Shown: positions 8,286-15,985 of the stretch, in pieces
How positions within the stretch are numbered: position 1 is the stretch's first letter
Layout: every line of letters starts with the position of its first letter
DNA from: Rhodospirillaceae bacterium
GTDB lineage: Bacteria > Pseudomonadota > Alphaproteobacteria > GCA-2731375
Length of the DNA stretch: 54,591 nucleotides
Direction of reading: 5' to 3'
NCBI GenBank assembly: GCA_018667855.1
Contig: JABIRL010000104.1
Location: 1-54,591 of the forward strand
Notes under the pieces: model-generated
Database searches by the model: none
What the model saw: the letters and a program-made list of their open reading frames with translations, nothing else
What the model was told of the DNA's origin: nothing
Program-made: the position numbers and the translations under genes

Positions 8286-9500
8286 ATGTCTGATCTGGAA
8301 ACGGCAAAAGCCTTTGATCTGAGCGTCTTTGACAAGGCGAATGCACATGATCCCTTTCCTATTTACCGGATGTTGCGGGAAAATGATCCCGTCCATCGGA
8401 ACGCGGATGGTTCCTATTTTCTGACCCGGTATGACGACGTCGTGCTGTCGTTCAAACATCCCGGCATGAGCTCCGACAAGAAGGTTAATTTCAAACCCAA
8501 GTTTGGCGATGGGCCGCTTTATACCCATCACACAACCAGTTTGGTGTTCAACGACCCGCCCATCCACACCCGCGTGCGCAAATTGCTGGCCGCGGCCTTC
8601 ACGCCCAGAAAACTGGCCGAACTGGAGCCCGTGGTCGAGCGGGTGATCGATGGGCTGCTGGACAAGCTCGACGCCATGGGCGATTTCGAGATTATCGAGG
8701 ATTATGCCCTGGCCCTGCCGACCCAGGTCATCTCCGACATGTTGGGCGTGCCGGACGACCAGCGCCATCTGCTGCGCGGATATTCCAACCTTATTCTTGG
8801 CGCGCTTGACCCCGTCGTCTCAGCCGATGATCTGGCGGCGGGCGAGGGCGCGGTGCTTGAGTTCGAGACGATGCTGGAGGAGCTGATCGCCAAGCGCCGC
8901 GAAAACCCTGACGGCAGCCAAATGGGCGAAGTGCTGTCGGCATTGATCTTTGGCGAAGTTGATGGCGAGCGTCTGACCCCGGTGGAGTTGGTGCAGAATT
9001 GCATATTCCTGCTCAATGCCGGCCATGAAACCACGGCAAATCTGATCGGCAATACCATCGATATGCTGTTGGGGGCACCGGATCAGTTGCATCGTTTGCA
9101 GAACGATGGGGATTTGATCCGCACCACGATCGAGGAATCCCTGCGCTACCTCTCGCCCCTGCAAATCGGCAACCGCAAGGCCATGGAGGATGTGATGTTT
9201 GGTGATGTGATGATCCCCGCCGGATCATTCATCCACTGCTGCATCGCCGCCGCCAATCGGGACCCGCTGCAATTCGACGATCCCGAACACGTGGATATTT
9301 CCCGCAACCCCAATCGCCAGATCGCCTTTGGCATCGGCAAGCACATCTGCATGGGCAATACGCTTGGGCGCATTGAGGGCCGGGTGGCGATTGGCAAATT
9401 CATCGAACGCTTCCCCGAACTCAGGCGCAACGGCGAACCACAACAGAGCCCCCGCGTGCGCTTTCGCGGCTTCGACAAACTGCCGGTTTCGGTGGTGTAG
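8286..9500 (+). CDS. Cytochrome P450 (third)
   Basis: 404 residues; the start at 8286 (MSDLETAKAFDLSVF) is preceded by GAAAGAGGTG, and longer in-frame starts upstream overlap the Sel1 gene without a ribosome site. The I-helix reads LNAGHETTANL (Glu248), the K-helix EESLRYLSP, and the haem loop FGIGKHICMGN has the ligand at Cys355. It is soluble, with no signal or anchor. It is followed after 30 nt by an alpha/beta hydrolase and then a GNAT gene. It is distinct in sequence from the two P450s upstream, so the window has three different P450s within 5.2 kb. Confidence 0.95.
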   Translation: MSDLETAKAFDLSVFDKANAHDPFPIYRMLRENDPVHRNADGSYFLTRYDDVVLSFKHPGMSSDKKVNFKPKFGDGPLYTHHTTSLVFNDPPIHTRVRKLLAAAFTPRKLAELEPVVERVIDGLLDKLDAMGDFEIIEDYALALPTQVISDMLGVPDDQRHLLRGYSNLILGALDPVVSADDLAAGEGAVLEFETMLEELIAKRRENPDGSQMGEVLSALIFGEVDGERLTPVELVQNCIFLLNAGHETTANLIGNTIDMLLGAPDQLHRLQNDGDLIRTTIEESLRYLSPLQIGNRKAMEDVMFGDVMIPAGSFIHCCIAAANRDPLQFDDPEHVDISRNPNRQIAFGIGKHICMGNTLGRIEGRVAIGKFIERFPELRRNGEPQQSPRVRFRGFDKLPVSVV

Positions 9501-9530
9501 TCGCCCAAATCCCCTCTGCCGGAGTAGCCA

Positions 9531-10697
9531 ATGACCGACCATGCTTATCAGCGCCTGCCTTATCTGGTCAGTTTCGAGGATCATTCGTTGATCAAGGAAA
9601 CCTATGCCGGGCAATTAAACCGCATCACCTTGGAAGGCCATTTGCTCAGGCCCGATGACCGGCCGTCGAAAACCGTGCTGATCTTCATGCACCCCAGCGG
9701 CCTGATGCACTACCTGCCCATGCCCCTGGCGATGGCCCGGGCCGGCCATCATGTGATGACCTGCGGCAGCCGGTACCCGAAGAACGACAGCGCCCTGATC
9801 ATGGAAAAGGTGGCCTTGGACATGGGGGCCCATATCCGCCACGCCAAGGAGGCCTTTGGTTACGAGAAAATTATCCTGGCCGGCTGGTCGGGCGGCGGCT
9901 CCCTATCGATGTTTTATCAATCGGAGGCCGAGGATCCCTCGATCACCCAGACGCCAGCCGGCGATCCGGTGGATGTGGCGACCGCCGGGCTGCAACCCGC
10001 GGATGGCGTGCTGCAACTGGCCGCCCATGTCAGCCGCGCCCTGATCCTGACGGAATGGCTGGATGCGAGCATTATTGACGAGGGCGACCCGGACCGGCGG
10101 GATGATGAACTTAACCTCTACGATCCCAAAAATCCGAACCAGCCCACGTATGCGGCGGAATTCCTGGAACGCTACATCGCCGCCCAGGTGGCGCGAAACC
10201 GGCGCATCACGGCCTGGGTCCAGGAACGGCTGGCCCATTTGCGCCAGCACAAGGGCCCGGCGGCCGAACAGGGGTTTGTCGTGCATGGCACCATGGCCGA
10301 TCCCCGCTGGCTGGACCCCACCATCGACCCCAACGACCGCAAGCCGAATTGGAGCTTCATGGGTGATCCCCGCATGGTCAACGACGCGCCGGCGGGCCTG
10401 GCGCGGTTTTGCACCCTGCGTTCCTGGCTGTCGCAATGGAGCTACGATCTTTCGGGCGCCAATGGCCCGGCCTGCGCCAAACGCATTTCCGTACCCGCCC
10501 TGGTGGTCGGCAATACGGCGGACGACGGCTGCACGCCAAGCCATACCAATCGCATTTACGAGGCGATCGCCAGCAGCGACAAGACAAAGCAATTGATCCA
10601 GGGCGCGACGCATTATTATTTCGGCCAACCGGACAAACTGGCCGCGGCCGTCGCCACCGTCGACGGCTGGTTGAAAGAGCGGGACTTTTGGGATTAG
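9531..10697 (+). CDS. Alpha/beta hydrolase
   Basis: 388 residues. The nucleophile elbow GWSGGG puts the catalytic serine at about Ser120; VLIFMHPSGLMHYLPMP gives the oxyanion strand; the acid and base are likely in VVGNTADDGCTPSH and GATHYYFGQ near the end. A long insertion between residues 135 and 290 forms a cap domain. No signal peptide is present, so it is cytosolic. Its place 30 nt after a P450 suggests hydrolysis of an ester or lactone produced by oxidation. Family resemblance is general, and no specific esterase group is recognised. Confidence 0.8.
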   Translation: MTDHAYQRLPYLVSFEDHSLIKETYAGQLNRITLEGHLLRPDDRPSKTVLIFMHPSGLMHYLPMPLAMARAGHHVMTCGSRYPKNDSALIMEKVALDMGAHIRHAKEAFGYEKIILAGWSGGGSLSMFYQSEAEDPSITQTPAGDPVDVATAGLQPADGVLQLAAHVSRALILTEWLDASIIDEGDPDRRDDELNLYDPKNPNQPTYAAEFLERYIAAQVARNRRITAWVQERLAHLRQHKGPAAEQGFVVHGTMADPRWLDPTIDPNDRKPNWSFMGDPRMVNDAPAGLARFCTLRSWLSQWSYDLSGANGPACAKRISVPALVVGNTADDGCTPSHTNRIYEAIASSDKTKQLIQGATHYYFGQPDKLAAAVATVDGWLKERDFWD

Positions 10698-10713
10698 TGG
10701 GGGAGTTTGGCAT

Positions 10714-11187
10714 TTGATCAGGGAAGCCGGGGCCAACGACTTTGAACGTCTGATGGAACTCTATGCACAACTCCACCCCGAAGACCCGGCGCTTGCAGGC
10801 GGCGAAGACCGCGCCGTCTTTGAGCACATCCGCCGGTCCGACAACCTGTATTTGTTCGTGCTGGAAGATGACGATGGCAGGGTGCAGGCGACCTGCTATT
10901 TGAACCTTATTCCCAACCTGACGCGTGGCGCCGCCCCCTATGGCATCATTGAAAACGTTGTCACGGACATTACCTTGCGGGGCCAAGGCCAAGGCCTGGG
11001 CCAGCGGATCATGGGCCATACCCTGCAATTCGCCTGGGACGGGGGCTGCTACAAGGTCATGCTGCAAACCGGCTCAAGGCGACCCGCGACCCACAATTTC
11101 TATAAAGCCTGCGGCTTCTCCGCCACCGACAAATTCGCCTTCGTCGCCCGCCCACCCTACCAAGCGGACGATCGGCGTAATTCGTAG
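10714..11187 (+). CDS. GNAT family N-acetyltransferase
   Basis: 157 residues, starting with TTG at 10714 after a GTGGGGGAG ribosome site, 16 nt behind the hydrolase gene. The acetyl-CoA-binding motif A reads RGQGQGLGQRIMGHTL, with the beta-bulge strand IENVVTDITL just before it and ATHNFYKACGF after it as motif B. Such proteins acetylate amines on small molecules, peptides or proteins; the acceptor is unknown. It probably shares the hydrolase and P450 transcript. Confidence 0.85.
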   Translation: MIREAGANDFERLMELYAQLHPEDPALAGGEDRAVFEHIRRSDNLYLFVLEDDDGRVQATCYLNLIPNLTRGAAPYGIIENVVTDITLRGQGQGLGQRIMGHTLQFAWDGGCYKVMLQTGSRRPATHNFYKACGFSATDKFAFVARPPYQADDRRNS

Positions 11188-11194
11188 GCTGTCG

Positions 11195-11230
11195 CCGAAA
11201 TACGCACCGAAATACGCACCGAAATACGGG
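11195..11230. repeat. Three tandem 12-bp units (CCGAAATACGCA)
   Basis: Units at 11195-11206 and 11207-11218 are identical, and the third at 11219-11230 ends CGGG instead of CGCA. The array starts 7 nt after the GNAT stop codon. It is a simple tandem duplication, possibly slippage-made, in the 236-bp gap before flagellin. No protein-binding role is evident. Confidence 0.8.
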
Positions 11231-11358
11231 GTCCACAAGACCCCGTCATTGTAAGAAATTTCTACCGCGTGAAATCCGAAATGCGGCAAATTTTGCCGAG
11301 AGAATTGGATATCGCCAAACACCCGACACAAGATATGGCAAAATTCGGCCGCAATTCT

Positions 11359-11374
11359 TGGCACGATAATTGCG
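11359..11374 (+). promoter_or_regulatory. Sigma-54 (RpoN) promoter before flagellin
   Basis: The sequence TGGCACGATAATTGCG has the invariant GG (11360-11361) and GC (11372-11373) with exactly ten bases between, and it matches the -24/-12 consensus TGGCACG-N4-TTGC at every core position. Transcription would begin about 12 bp on, near 11385, roughly 40 nt before the flagellin start. Sigma-54 control of flagellin genes by an FlbD/FleQ-type activator is well known in alphaproteobacteria. The activator and its site are not visible here. Confidence 0.85.
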
Positions 11375-11423
11375 TTGTTTAGAAAGACGTGTCGTGACTG
11401 GCAGTGCCCGAAAGGAAATAATC

Positions 11424-12245
11424 GTGTCCTTATCCGTGAACACCAACAATGGTGCGATGTTGGCGTTGCGAAACCTGAACGCAACGAATACGGCCCTGGA
11501 AACCACCAACCTGAGAATTACCACCGGGCTAAAGGTCAACGGACCCAAGGATGACGCCTCAACCTACGCCATCGCGCAAAACATGCGCGGCGAAATCGCT
11601 GGCATGCGGGCGGTCAAAACGGCATTGGCGAATGGCGCCGCCGTGGTCAATGTGGCCATAGAAGGCGGCAAGTCGATTGCCGATCTATTGGTCGAATTGA
11701 AGGCGAAGACCGTTCAGGCCAACCAGGCAGGTCTTGATGCGGCTTCGCGCACCGCGCTGACCAATGACTTCTTCGCTCTGCGCGATCAGATCGACACGAC
11801 TGTCGCCACGGCCGAATTCAACGGCATTAATCTGCTGAAAAACGGCGCCTCCGGCACCACGGTGCTGAGCACGGTTGACGGCAGTACCATCGCCGTCTCG
11901 GCGCAGAATATGTCCGCAATTTTCCTGCAGTTTGGGCAACCCTACGCTGATCTTAGCAGCTCCTCGAACGCCTCCCAGACATTGAGCCTGATCGAATCCG
12001 CAACGATCTCGGTCTCGGATTCCCTGGCCGCGCTTGGCTCGGTGGCACGGCGTATCGAAGTCCAGTCGGAATTCACGGCAAAACTGACAGACATCCAGCG
12101 CGCCGGCGTAGGCAATCTGGTCGACGCGGATTTGGCCGAGGAAAGCGCCAATCTTCAGGCGCAACAGATCAAACAGCAACTTGGCGTGCAAGCGTTGAGC
12201 ATCGCCAATTCCTCGCCGCAAGCCATTCTCTCCCTGTTCGGCTGA
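11424..12245 (+). CDS. Flagellin (short form)
   Basis: 273 residues if started at the GTG at 11424, which follows AAAGGAAATAATC and gives the canonical opening MSLSVNTNNGAMLALRNLN. An ATG further up (11370) falls inside the promoter and is rejected. The D0/D1 N-terminal helices (ALETTNLRITTGLKVNGPKDD) and the C-terminal EESANLQAQQIKQQLGVQALS...AILSLF are both intact. The variable D2/D3 middle is very short, typical of alphaproteobacterial flagellins. The product is exported by the flagellar type III system and polymerises into the filament. No other flagellar gene lies in the window, so it is an orphan or secondary flagellin under its own sigma-54 promoter. Confidence 0.92.
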   Translation: MSLSVNTNNGAMLALRNLNATNTALETTNLRITTGLKVNGPKDDASTYAIAQNMRGEIAGMRAVKTALANGAAVVNVAIEGGKSIADLLVELKAKTVQANQAGLDAASRTALTNDFFALRDQIDTTVATAEFNGINLLKNGASGTTVLSTVDGSTIAVSAQNMSAIFLQFGQPYADLSSSSNASQTLSLIESATISVSDSLAALGSVARRIEVQSEFTAKLTDIQRAGVGNLVDADLAEESANLQAQQIKQQLGVQALSIANSSPQAILSLFG

Positions 12246-12449
12246 CCATCCACCGTTATCGGGTTGCTGGAGACTGGTGAATTCACCGATCATAAGATCA
12301 GCTATTTCGGTGAGAGTTTCGGCTCGGGCCAAAAGCCGGCATGAGGCTTTCCCAATAGCCCGCATGGATTCCCCAGACACGGGCCGGTACACTCGCGACA
12401 TTAGATCCTGTCAAAACTTGTTGGTCCAGATGCAACAGGCAAATATCGG

Positions 12450-13337
12450 ATGAGCTATATTCGGAACCATTGGCAGGGGAAACATTCCTTGCTTTGGGCG
12501 CTTTGGGTAAATCTGGTATTGGTCCGGGCACTAATCCTGTTGTCGGATCAATTAACATTGCCACCGTATGTTTCCGAGCGGTCCGATGCTTTGGCTGCAA
12601 CCGTTGTCTATTGCTTAATTTGCCACGGCATTGTCTTTCCATGGCAGATCGTCGGTTTGCTCAGGACCATTAGACGGCACGAAGGCGGGGTCCATGCCGA
12701 TATTTGGGTATGGGTCGCACACATCGCAATCATCGGCAGTCTGATCTTTACGCTGTTGAGTGTTATTTTCTCCTTTCAGTCGCTGACGCCGGACAAGTTT
12801 GTGGTGGAAAACCCACTTGCGCTGGAAGAAGCGCGCGCCAGACAATATTCATTGAAAATCGGTCCGGACGGCAGACAGGTTTTCGTCAGCGGGACTCTGG
12901 CACTTGGGATGACTGACAAGCTGTCACTCTTGCTCGAGCATAACCCAAAGGTTACGGATATTGTACTCAGCAGCGAAGGCGGGCATGTCTACGAGGGGCG
13001 CGGGGCTGCACATCTAATCAGAACCCATGGACTGGACACATATGTCTATGGCACCTGCAATTCGGCCTGTGCCACAGCCTTCATTGGTGGAAAAAGAAGA
13101 CATATGGGCCGTGCGGCCAAGCTTGGATTTCATCAATATGGTCTGGAGCTGAGATTCCCAATTCCGCTATATGACCTCAAAGGCGAGCAGGAAAAGGAGA
13201 TTGAATTTTATCGACAGCAAGGAATTGCCGAACCCTTTTTGAATGAGGTCTTCGATGCCTCACATGAGGAGATCTGGTACCCGACCCAAAAAGAACTGTT
13301 GGGGGCCGGCATCGTCCACAAGATTATCGACGAATAG
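12450..13337 (+). CDS. Membrane protein with C-terminal ClpP/SppA-like domain
   Basis: 295 residues. Three hydrophobic segments near 13-33, 47-70 and 88-108 make an N-terminal membrane part. Residues 135-295 look like the ClpP/crotonase-type fold of COG3904-like proteins: TDIVLSSEGGHVYEGRGAAHLIR is the first helix-strand pair with a glycine-rich oxyanion stretch, YVYGTCNSACATAFIGG holds a serine (and two cysteines) where serine peptidases of this fold have their nucleophile, and LGFHQYG supplies a histidine. It may be a membrane-tethered peptidase, but catalytic competence is not proven. It is AT-richer than its neighbours and monocistronic. Confidence 0.75.
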   Translation: MSYIRNHWQGKHSLLWALWVNLVLVRALILLSDQLTLPPYVSERSDALAATVVYCLICHGIVFPWQIVGLLRTIRRHEGGVHADIWVWVAHIAIIGSLIFTLLSVIFSFQSLTPDKFVVENPLALEEARARQYSLKIGPDGRQVFVSGTLALGMTDKLSLLLEHNPKVTDIVLSSEGGHVYEGRGAAHLIRTHGLDTYVYGTCNSACATAFIGGKRRHMGRAAKLGFHQYGLELRFPIPLYDLKGEQEKEIEFYRQQGIAEPFLNEVFDASHEEIWYPTQKELLGAGIVHKIIDE

Positions 13338-13379
13338 AATATCCGCCCCAAACCTGTTTATTTGAGCCGCGACATGCTT

Positions 13380-13484
13380 TAGAGCAACCTGCGTTCATTC
13401 GAACGCAGCTAAGTTGCTCTAATCCCTTAGAATAGATCAAGTTATCTGCACAAAATTGATTCCAATTTTATGCAGCTTGATCTA
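13380..13484. repeat. REPIN-like double-hairpin repeat, copy 1
   Basis: Two adjacent hairpins: 13380-13421 with outer arms TAGAGCAAC/GTTGCTCTA around an inner CTGCGTTC/GAACGCAG stem, and 13433-13484 with outer arms TAGATCAAG/CTTGATCTA around an inner AAAATTG/CCAATTTT-type stem. An unpaired CTAA lies on the right side of the first hairpin and TTAT on the left of the second, so the whole unit is roughly mirror-symmetric. It has the same design as the element at 26384-26488, with paired base changes. Its last three bases supply the stop codon of the cyclase gene on the minus strand. It may also act as a terminator between convergent genes. Confidence 0.8.
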
Positions 13485-15224
13485 GGCGCCGGGCAGACCG
13501 GCTGCCCGCAGACCGGATATGAAACGCTCCGCTGCCTCTTGATCGGCGAATTGCGTTGCCCTGATATTGCTTTCATCAAGCTTGGGGTGATCGCGCAACA
13601 AGTCCGCCATGCAGTCCCGGGCCTGGGTCTCGGCGCCCGCAAGCCAGTAAATGCTGGCGGCGGCCAAATAATTCCGGTGCAATTCCGGCGCCTGCTGGAG
13701 CAACCGTCGGACAGCGTCAGCCGCCTCGTCATGCTGGCCGTCCATGAAAAGCGCCAGGGCCAATTCCCGCTGATGTCGATGGCGGTGCGGATCTTCCTTG
13801 TTGGCGGCGATGGCGCGGCGAAGTTCCGCGATACCCTCGTCCCGGTCACCAATATGGCATTTCGCGATCGCCGCCATGGCCTGGGCCTGGGTGAAATTCG
13901 GGTTGGCCGCCAGGGCGGTTTCCGCGTGCATCTGGGCGTCGCGGAAATTGCCCAGGAGATCCTGCTCGGCGATGGCCACGACCAAATGGGCGAAATAACT
14001 GGATTGATCGAGCCTGACCGCGAGCCGGGCTTGCTCAAGCAGGGCTTCGCGCGCCTCGGGCGCCAAGGCCAGGGGGCTGAATTCCCGCTCCCAATAGCGG
14101 CACACCGTCATCATGGCCTGGGCCATTGAATTGTCCGGATTGCGCTCAACCGCGATGGCCAGAACTTGCGCCGCGGCGGCAAGATTGGCGTAGCCGCTGA
14201 CAAAATAGCCTGCCGCCTTCGATAACATTTCGGGCAGGCTCAGGCTTTCGTTATCGGCGTTCTCCAGCCCCTCGAACTCAAGAGCTTTCAAACGGATGCG
14301 CAACTCGGACACGATGGATTGGGAAATTTCGTCTTCCAGATCGAAGATATCCTCGGCCGTGCGGTCATAGCGCTCCGACCAGACTTGTGCGTCCCTGACC
14401 GTATCCTTGAGGTTGAAGGTCAGCCGCAATTTGTTGCCGGCGGCACGGATGCCCCCGTCCAGCACGAAATCCGCCTCACCGCTCCCTTGGTCCGCCGATG
14501 CGGCAACGGTCAGCGCGGTCTGCCGCGCCAAACCACCCAGAATGACGTCGCGCAGCCCTTCGGCCAGAAACGCGGTTTCCTCGTCGCCGCCGACAACCTT
14601 GATCGCGCCGACCGCGACCCGGGGCTTGCCGTCCTTGGATCGGGCCGGGGCCACCGTTTCTTGGCCGGTCTCTTGCGCCGGGGCTTCATCGTCGGCCCCA
14701 TCCTCGGCCGCGCCAAGGTGATAGACATCGATCGGCTCTTCGATGTTCTTGAGTTGCTGGCTGCCGCCATTGACAAAAAACAGATCCAGTTTGCGCCGTA
14801 CTTCGTCGTAGACCTTGCTGGAAACACAGACGCCGCCAGGTTTCGCCATGGCCTCCAAACGGGCGGCGACGTTGACGCCGTCGCCGAACAGATTATCGCC
14901 ATCGATGATGACGTCGCCCATGTTGATACCGACGCGAAAGGTCATGCGCCGGTTTTCTTCGAACTGGTTATTCCGGTCGGCCAGAAAATCCTGAAACTCA
15001 TGGGCGCAAAGCACCGCCTGCACCGGACTGGAAAAATCCGCGATCACGGAATCGCCAGCCCCGCCGAAGATGCGGCCATTATGTTCAGTGATGCTGCCGT
15101 CAATGATGGCGCGGCACGATTTCAACGCATCAACGGTGGCGTCTTCATCGTTTCCCATCATCTTCGAGAAACCGACCACGTCTGCCGCCAATATGGTGGT
15201 GAGTTTACGTTGTACGCCGCTCAT
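13482..15224 (-). CDS. Class III adenylate/guanylate cyclase with TPR tail
   Basis: 580 residues from the ATG at 15224 (GGAG upstream; a longer frame to 15371 has no signal for a start). Residues 5-180 are a class III cyclase domain: LAADVVGFSKMM has the first metal Asp15, GRIFGGAGDSVIADF the second Asp58, and GDGVNVAARLEAMAKPGG the transition-state Asn/Arg pair. After an acidic linker, residues 210-340 form the TolB-like domain common in these proteins (AFLAEGLRDVILGGLARQ), then TPR repeats run to the C-terminus. It should make cAMP (or cGMP) in the cytosol, with TPR-mediated input. No membrane segment is seen. The stop codon lies inside a double-hairpin repeat. Confidence 0.9.
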   Translation of the reverse strand: MSGVQRKLTTILAADVVGFSKMMGNDEDATVDALKSCRAIIDGSITEHNGRIFGGAGDSVIADFSSPVQAVLCAHEFQDFLADRNNQFEENRRMTFRVGINMGDVIIDGDNLFGDGVNVAARLEAMAKPGGVCVSSKVYDEVRRKLDLFFVNGGSQQLKNIEEPIDVYHLGAAEDGADDEAPAQETGQETVAPARSKDGKPRVAVGAIKVVGGDEETAFLAEGLRDVILGGLARQTALTVAASADQGSGEADFVLDGGIRAAGNKLRLTFNLKDTVRDAQVWSERYDRTAEDIFDLEDEISQSIVSELRIRLKALEFEGLENADNESLSLPEMLSKAAGYFVSGYANLAAAAQVLAIAVERNPDNSMAQAMMTVCRYWEREFSPLALAPEAREALLEQARLAVRLDQSSYFAHLVVAIAEQDLLGNFRDAQMHAETALAANPNFTQAQAMAAIAKCHIGDRDEGIAELRRAIAANKEDPHRHRHQRELALALFMDGQHDEAADAVRRLLQQAPELHRNYLAAASIYWLAGAETQARDCMADLLRDHPKLDESNIRATQFADQEAAERFISGLRAAGLPGA

Positions 15225-15545
15225 GGGCCGCTCCGATCTACAAGCCGATGACTGGGTATTCTGGCGACCATTTTGCCGAAGCGACAATTGGCTGTGCAAT
15301 CGCCAATCACCGATTTTGAAATATCCCTGAAACCCAAGGATGCCACCAAATGGGCGCCGGCGGGAAATCAATTTAATATTATCCGTATTTGCCGTTCACC
15401 AACCCCTCCGTCCACTGTCACAGGGGGTTGCAATTTTTTTGACGAAAATTGGGGCAAAAAAGGGAAGCGTCCCCTTTGTGCTCTTTGATCGCAACACTTT
15501 TCCTGTAAACGTGGTCTAGTGACGATGTAGGCTTCTATCCGTCGA
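15225..15545. other. Intergenic gap with two small palindromes
   Basis: No gene is supported in these 321 bp. It carries a 7-bp inverted repeat CAATTTT/AAAATTG at 15431-15451 and, close by at about 15460-15478, AAAGGG/CCCTTT arms. The region should contain the promoter of the cyclase gene and the end of the small ORF at 15546, both on the minus strand. No clear -35/-10 pair was recognised. Confidence 0.5.
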
Positions 15546-15758
15546 TCACGCGTGGCCAGGTGACAGTACAGACGGATAGCACTCCGCCCGGATATGGACC
15601 GACAGAATTCGGGCTTTGGGAAAGCACGATTGGATGAATGTCTCGCACTCTTCGCTGCTCATCCCGGCCACCATGATGGCGTCGTAGTCACCGTTGTTGT
15701 CGAAATATATGATCTTGCTATTGGGTTGCTCAACAGCCGTTATGGTTGATCTTTCCAT
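15546..15758 (-). CDS. Small hypothetical protein
   Basis: 70 residues from an ATG at 15758 preceded by GCAAAGGAAAGCACC, a good ribosome site. The sequence (MERSTITAVEQPNSKIIYFD at the start, then SSEECETFIQSCFPKARILS) is soluble and mixed alpha/beta with no motif that I recognise. Codon use is plausible and the frame is free of antisense conflict. It lies alone between the cyclase and the UGA-containing gene, all on the minus strand. Base composition is lower in GC than most of the window. Confidence 0.5.
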   Translation of the reverse strand: MERSTITAVEQPNSKIIYFDNNGDYDAIMVAGMSSEECETFIQSCFPKARILSVHIRAECYPSVLSPGHA

Positions 15759-15911
15759 GGTGCTTTCCTTTGCTCAAAGCTGATTGGCCAGTGCTGTTTG
15801 CGTTATGGAATAGCCAGGGACGGTATTTGCATCGCGGCCCGAAATATATTCTTCCAAAGAGACGGGGATAGGTCTTTCTTCTTGATTTAATGACACCCTG
15901 AAACAATGAAA

Positions 15912-15963
15912 AACGGGGACATGATCCCTATTTTTCCGCGGAAAAAAGGGTCATGTCCCCGTT
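15912..15963 (-). terminator. 52-nt near-perfect palindrome with CCGCGG centre, probable terminator
   Basis: The arms AACGGGGACATGA and TCATGTCCCCGTT enclose CCCT/AGGG and a TTTTTCCGCGGAAAAA core, giving a stem of over 20 bp with one or two small irregularities. On the minus strand it starts 22 nt after the stop of the UGA-containing gene and ends in GTTTTTC, so it fits an intrinsic terminator for that gene run. The GGGGACATGACCC-type arm is also a motif seen next to REP-associated transposases in many genomes, so the element may be mobile in origin. Confidence 0.7.
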
Positions 15964-15985
15964 CGTCTTGGGCTTGGCGCGCCGG

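Noticed and set aside
11195..11230. Three 12-bp units as a CRISPR or operator array
   Set aside because: The units are too short, contiguous and without spacers; simple slippage explains them.
11370..11423. Upstream ATG extension of flagellin
   Set aside because: It lies inside the sigma-54 promoter and would add residues before the conserved flagellin start.
12276..12287. GGTGAATTCACC palindrome after flagellin
   Set aside because: It is a short perfect dyad without a T-run or a second copy; probably chance or a minor site.
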